A DNA stretch of 64,000 bases from Symbiodinium natans (taxonomy: Eukaryota; Sar; Dinophyceae; Suessiales; Symbiodiniaceae), in contig CAJNDS010000614.1 in NCBI GenBank assembly GCA_905221605.1, positions 39,456 to 103,455 of the forward strand. The letters are read 5' to 3'. The notes below the pieces were generated by a model. It worked only from the letters and a program-made list of their open reading frames with translations. It ran no database searches and was not told the origin of the DNA. Shown piece after piece: positions 61,098 to 64,000 of this stretch (the first letter of the stretch is position 1; each line of letters begins with the position of its first letter). Made by a program: the position numbers and the translations under genes.

Positions 61098-61500
61098 GGT
61101 TTAGGGTTTAGGGTTTAGGGTTTCAGGGTTTCAGGGTTTCAGGGTTTCAGGGTTTCAGGTTAGGGTTTCAGGGTTTCAGGGTTTCAGGGTTTCAGGGTTT
61201 CAGGGTTTCAGGTTTCAGGGTTTCAGGGTTTCAGGGTTTCAGGTTTCAGGGTTTCAGGGTTTCAGGGTTTCAGGGTTTCAGGGTTTCAGGGTTTCAGGGT
61301 TTCAGGGTTTCAGGGTTTCAGGGTTTCAGGGTTTCAGGGTCAGGGTTTTCAGGGTTTTCAGGGTTTTCAGGGTTTTCAGGGTTTTCAGGGTTTCAGGGTT
61401 TCCAGGGTTTCAGGGTTTCAGGGTTTCAGGGTTTCAGGGTTTCAGGGTTTCAGGGTTTCAGGGTTTCAGGGTTTCAGGGTTTCAGGGTTTCAGGGTTTAG
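61098..61500. repeat. TTTCAGGG array, about 45 units
   Basis: Mostly perfect 8-bp units with occasional TTTTCAGGG (5 units together) and a few 7-bp TTTCAGG units. The longest continuous variant block in the window. Confidence 0.95.
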
Positions 61501-61509
61501 GGTCAGGAA

Positions 61510-62240
61510 GGGAGTCTCATTCTGTAAGGCTCCTGTTGAAGGAGTTCAGGGTTTAGGGTTTCGGGTTTCGGGTTTCGGGTTTGGGGTTTAGGGTTTTGTG
61601 CAGTTGTTGGGCGACAGAGGGAGCTACAGTAGTAGTTTAGATCAACCGCGCGAAGCCTGGCGCGATGCAGAAGGGAGAGACTCCTGCAACCCAGTCAAGT
61701 TGCAAAAGTACTTTGAAACCCTAAACCCTAAACCCTAAACCCTAAATCCTGAAACCCTACACAAAAAACCTGCGCGCCTCCGCGGGCACGGAGGTTTCAT
61801 CGTCCACCGCTTGGCGCTGCGTGGGCCGCGCGCGGGCCTCGGGATAGGAATTAGGGATTAGGGATTGGGGCTTAGGTTCTGGTTTGGGGTTTCATAGGTT
61901 GGGGGTTTAGGGGTTTGGGGTTCAGGGATGTAGACTTGAAGCATGGCCCCTGATTCTTGGTCCATACATACGTCTTGAGTCACCGAATGCAAACTGTAGG
62001 TCTTCCTGCATTTTATCTTAGAATACGTCCTGGATACTCGATAAGCTTGGGTTTCTTGGGGCTTGACCCCCTAAACCCTAAACCCTAAACCCTAAGCCCC
62101 AAGCCCTAAACCCTAAACCCACATCGACTCCTGAACCCCGCAAACGCTCCGGCGGAGCTGGGGCGCCCCTGCGCAGTGACGTCCGGTGGGCCGGCACGAC
62201 CTGCGAAGGCAGGCAGGCTCGGTCGCCCCAAGGAAAGCTC
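61510..62240. other. Unique DNA with short arrays, no supported gene
   Basis: TTTCGGG/TTTAGGG at 61548-61590, CCCTAAA at 61716-61745 and 62070-62122. Nothing else recognised. Confidence 0.5.
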
Positions 62241-62244
62241 GATG

Positions 62245-62925
62245 TGGGTTAAGGGTTTAGGGTTTAGGGTTTAGGGTTTAGGGTTTATGGGGCTTCTAAG
62301 GCTTATAGGGCCTGCAGCATGTGGAGGATTGTCAGGACCGACATAGGGTTCATTAGGGTTCACGGTTCAGGGTTCAGGTTTAGGGTTTAGGGTTTAGGGT
62401 TTAGGGTTTAGGGTTTAGGGTTTAGGGTTTAGGGTTTAGGGTTTAGGGTTTAGGGTTTAGGGTTTAGGGTTTAGGGTAGGGTTTAGGGGGTTTAGGGTTT
62501 AGGGTTTAGGGTTTAGGGTTTAGGGTTTAGGGTTTAGGGTTTAGGGTTATAGGTTTATGGGGTTTGGTGTTTTTGGTTTAGGTTAGGGCGCAGGGTTTAG
62601 GGCTTTAGATTCCGGCTTTCTGGTGAGAATTGGGAACTCCTCAGGCTGGCCCGTAGAAACCTTTGCCGCGCTTGAGTGGCCGAATCCCTCGAACCGCGGG
62701 AAACTTGGAAGTCGGGGTGACGGGAAACATGAGGGGTTTTAGGTTTAGGGTTTAGGGTTTAGGGTTTAGGTTATATGGTTTAGGGTTTTAGGGTTTGGGT
62801 TTAGGGTTTAGGGTTTAGGGTTTAGGGTTAGGGTTTAGGGTTTAGGGTTTAGGGTTTAGGGTTTAGGGTTTAGGGTTTAGGGTTTAGGGTTTAGGGTTTA
62901 GGGTTTAGGGTTTAGGGGCTGATGG
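62245..62925. repeat. TTTAGGG arrays around unique islands
   Basis: Arrays at 62247-62286, 62375-62550 (about 24 units with one TTTAGGGGG) and 62738-62918 (about 23 units). The island 62590-62735 has no gene. Confidence 0.95.
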
Positions 62926-62929
62926 TTAA

Positions 62930-63490
62930 GGGTTTTAGGGCTGTTGGGCTTTAGGGCCTTTCGGAAGCAAGGGTTCTGGCGAAGAAGGTTTCAGGGCTTA
63001 GGGCCGTGTGAATTTACCAAAGAGCAGGCTCTGCTAAGCCCTGAAACCCCTCCTAAGCCAACCTCAGCCCGCAACCCAAAGCCCTGAACCCTGAAACCCT
63101 GGTACCCCTTCCTCACCCCCCCTCCGGCAAAGAAACAAAACCCTAAACCCTAAACCCTAAACCCTAAACCCTAAACCCTAAACCCTAAACCCAAAAATCA
63201 AAAACTAAACCCGGGTGTAAGGCGATGAACAACCTGGAGATTCTGAGGCTGGGAAGATGAACCCCTAAGCCCTAAACCCTAAACCCTAAACCCTAAACCC
63301 TAAACCCTAAACCCTAAACCCTAAACCCTAAACCCTAAACCCCAAACCCTAAACCCTAAACCCCAAACCCCAAACCCTAAACCCTGAAGCCTTCGCGGGC
63401 TGTCGAGGAAGTCCTCCAGCCCACGGGGCCTCGGCAAGCTCCCCGGTTCTTCCGGGTGCCGGGGCTCATGGGTTCATCTGAACCGATAAA
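62930..63490. repeat. CCCTAAA arrays and unique islands
   Basis: Arrays at 63139-63192 and 63262-63386 (with CCCCAAA variants). Islands at 62930-63130 and 63390-63480 show no gene. Confidence 0.9.
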
Positions 63491-63492
63491 CC

Positions 63493-63580
63493 CTACTTGG
63501 AGGTTTAGGGGTTTGGGGTTTAGGGTTTAGGGTTTAGGGTTTAGGGTTTAGGGTTTAGGGTAACCATGAACCTCCAAGTA
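63493..63580 (+). mobile_element. Family A ends flanking a telomeric array
   Basis: CTACTTGGAGG at the left and CCATGAACCTCCAAGTA at the right are the family A inverted ends, but everything between is TTTAGGG/TTTGGGG repeat. The element interior has been replaced or overgrown by the array. Confidence 0.7.
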
Positions 63581-63584
63581 TAAA

Positions 63585-63884
63585 CCCTATAAACCATAGA
63601 AACCTTGTAAACAATGTTAACCCTATAAACCCTATAAACCCGATAAACCCTACAAACCCTAGAAACCCCATAAACACTCTAAACCCTAAACTCGAAACCC
63701 TACACCATGTAGGGTTTCAGGTTCAGACATCCCCGCCAAGGCATCTGCATGTCGACCCGAAATCTCAAAAACGAAGGGTCGTGTCTTCCATACGCAGCGG
63801 GGGATAGGGCTTAGTGTCGTTGGGCCGCAAGTGAGGCCAACTCACCACCAAACCCTTTAACCCCCACAAAGTGCTCGATTTGCG
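63585..63884. other. CCCTATAAA-type repeat then unique DNA
   Basis: Degenerate CCCTATAAACC units at 63582-63690. The rest has no recognisable gene. Confidence 0.6.
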
Positions 63885-64000
63885 AGCCCCCTTCCCCCCC
63901 CCTTCCCCCCCCCTTCCCCCCCCCTTCCGCCCCCTGCCCCCCTTCACCCCTTCCGCCCCCCCTTCCCGCCCCCCCTTCCCGCCCCCCCTTCCCGCCCCCC
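63885..64000. repeat. C-rich (CCCCCCCTTC)n tract at the window end
   Basis: Poly-C interrupted by TTCC and G at about 9-15 bp spacing, running off the end of the window. Such tracts are error-prone to sequence. Confidence 0.85.

Noticed and set aside
61098-61500. CRISPR-like direct repeats
   Set aside because: Units are contiguous without spacers and are variants of the telomeric repeat; the genome is eukaryotic.

Overview
This window looks like nuclear DNA of a dinoflagellate, possibly of the Suessiales/Symbiodiniaceae type. Three things support this. Gene fragments are recovered only if introns begin with GA or GC as often as GT, end in AG, and are followed by G. The telomere-type repeat is TTTAGGG. 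Every gene I could support lies on the minus strand, as in the unidirectional, tandemly arrayed genes of dinoflagellates. The species call is inference; the splice pattern is read directly.

Layout. 0-10 kb: mostly unique sequence with an Asp-box beta-propeller ORF (5613-6710), two uncertain exon groups, a minisatellite and short telomeric arrays. 10.4-12.65 kb: six small exons of a DMGDH/sarcosine-dehydrogenase-like FAD oxidoreductase, lacking both ends. 13.4-15.3 kb: a probable two-exon gene with an N-terminal signal-like segment, a coiled coil and a C-terminal PH-like domain, next to a roughly 350 bp (TAC)n tract. 17.7-37.6 kb: two tandem beta-tubulin genes, each rebuilt to 1338 coding bases (445 aa) with no frame break. 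Copy 1 has 16 exons in 6.9 kb. Copy 2 has 17 exons in 12 kb, because it carries one additional 109 bp intron and its other introns are swollen by telomeric arrays, small mobile elements and a decayed non-LTR retroelement. 40.8-41.0 kb: exons 5 and 4 of a third, broken beta-tubulin copy. 41.3-43.3 kb: an intronless 662-aa multi-pass membrane protein of unknown family. 38.3-40.8 and 44.9-47.5 kb are a direct segmental duplication. From about 48 kb to the end there is no gene I can support: the sequence is telomere-like repeat blocks (TTTAGGG, TTTGGGG, TTTGGGGG, TTTTGGGG, TTTCAGGG, GGGCTTA/C, CCCTAACA) separated by short unique islands and ending in C-rich DNA.

Most interesting signals: (1) TTTAGGG/CCCTAAA arrays in both orientations, in introns and between genes throughout the window; comparing the two beta-tubulin copies shows arrays appearing at a pre-existing ACCCT microhomology, and one array runs exactly up to an exon and supplies its AG acceptor. 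(2) A copy-specific intron flanked by AGGTA direct repeats that carries telomeric repeats inside. (3) At least five families of short elements with inverted termini, two of them caught as insertions present in one arm of the segmental duplication and absent from the other. (4) Long homogeneous blocks of variant telomere repeats.

The genes recognised (cytoskeleton, amine/one-carbon oxidation, membrane and secretory proteins) do not form a pathway; their grouping looks positional.
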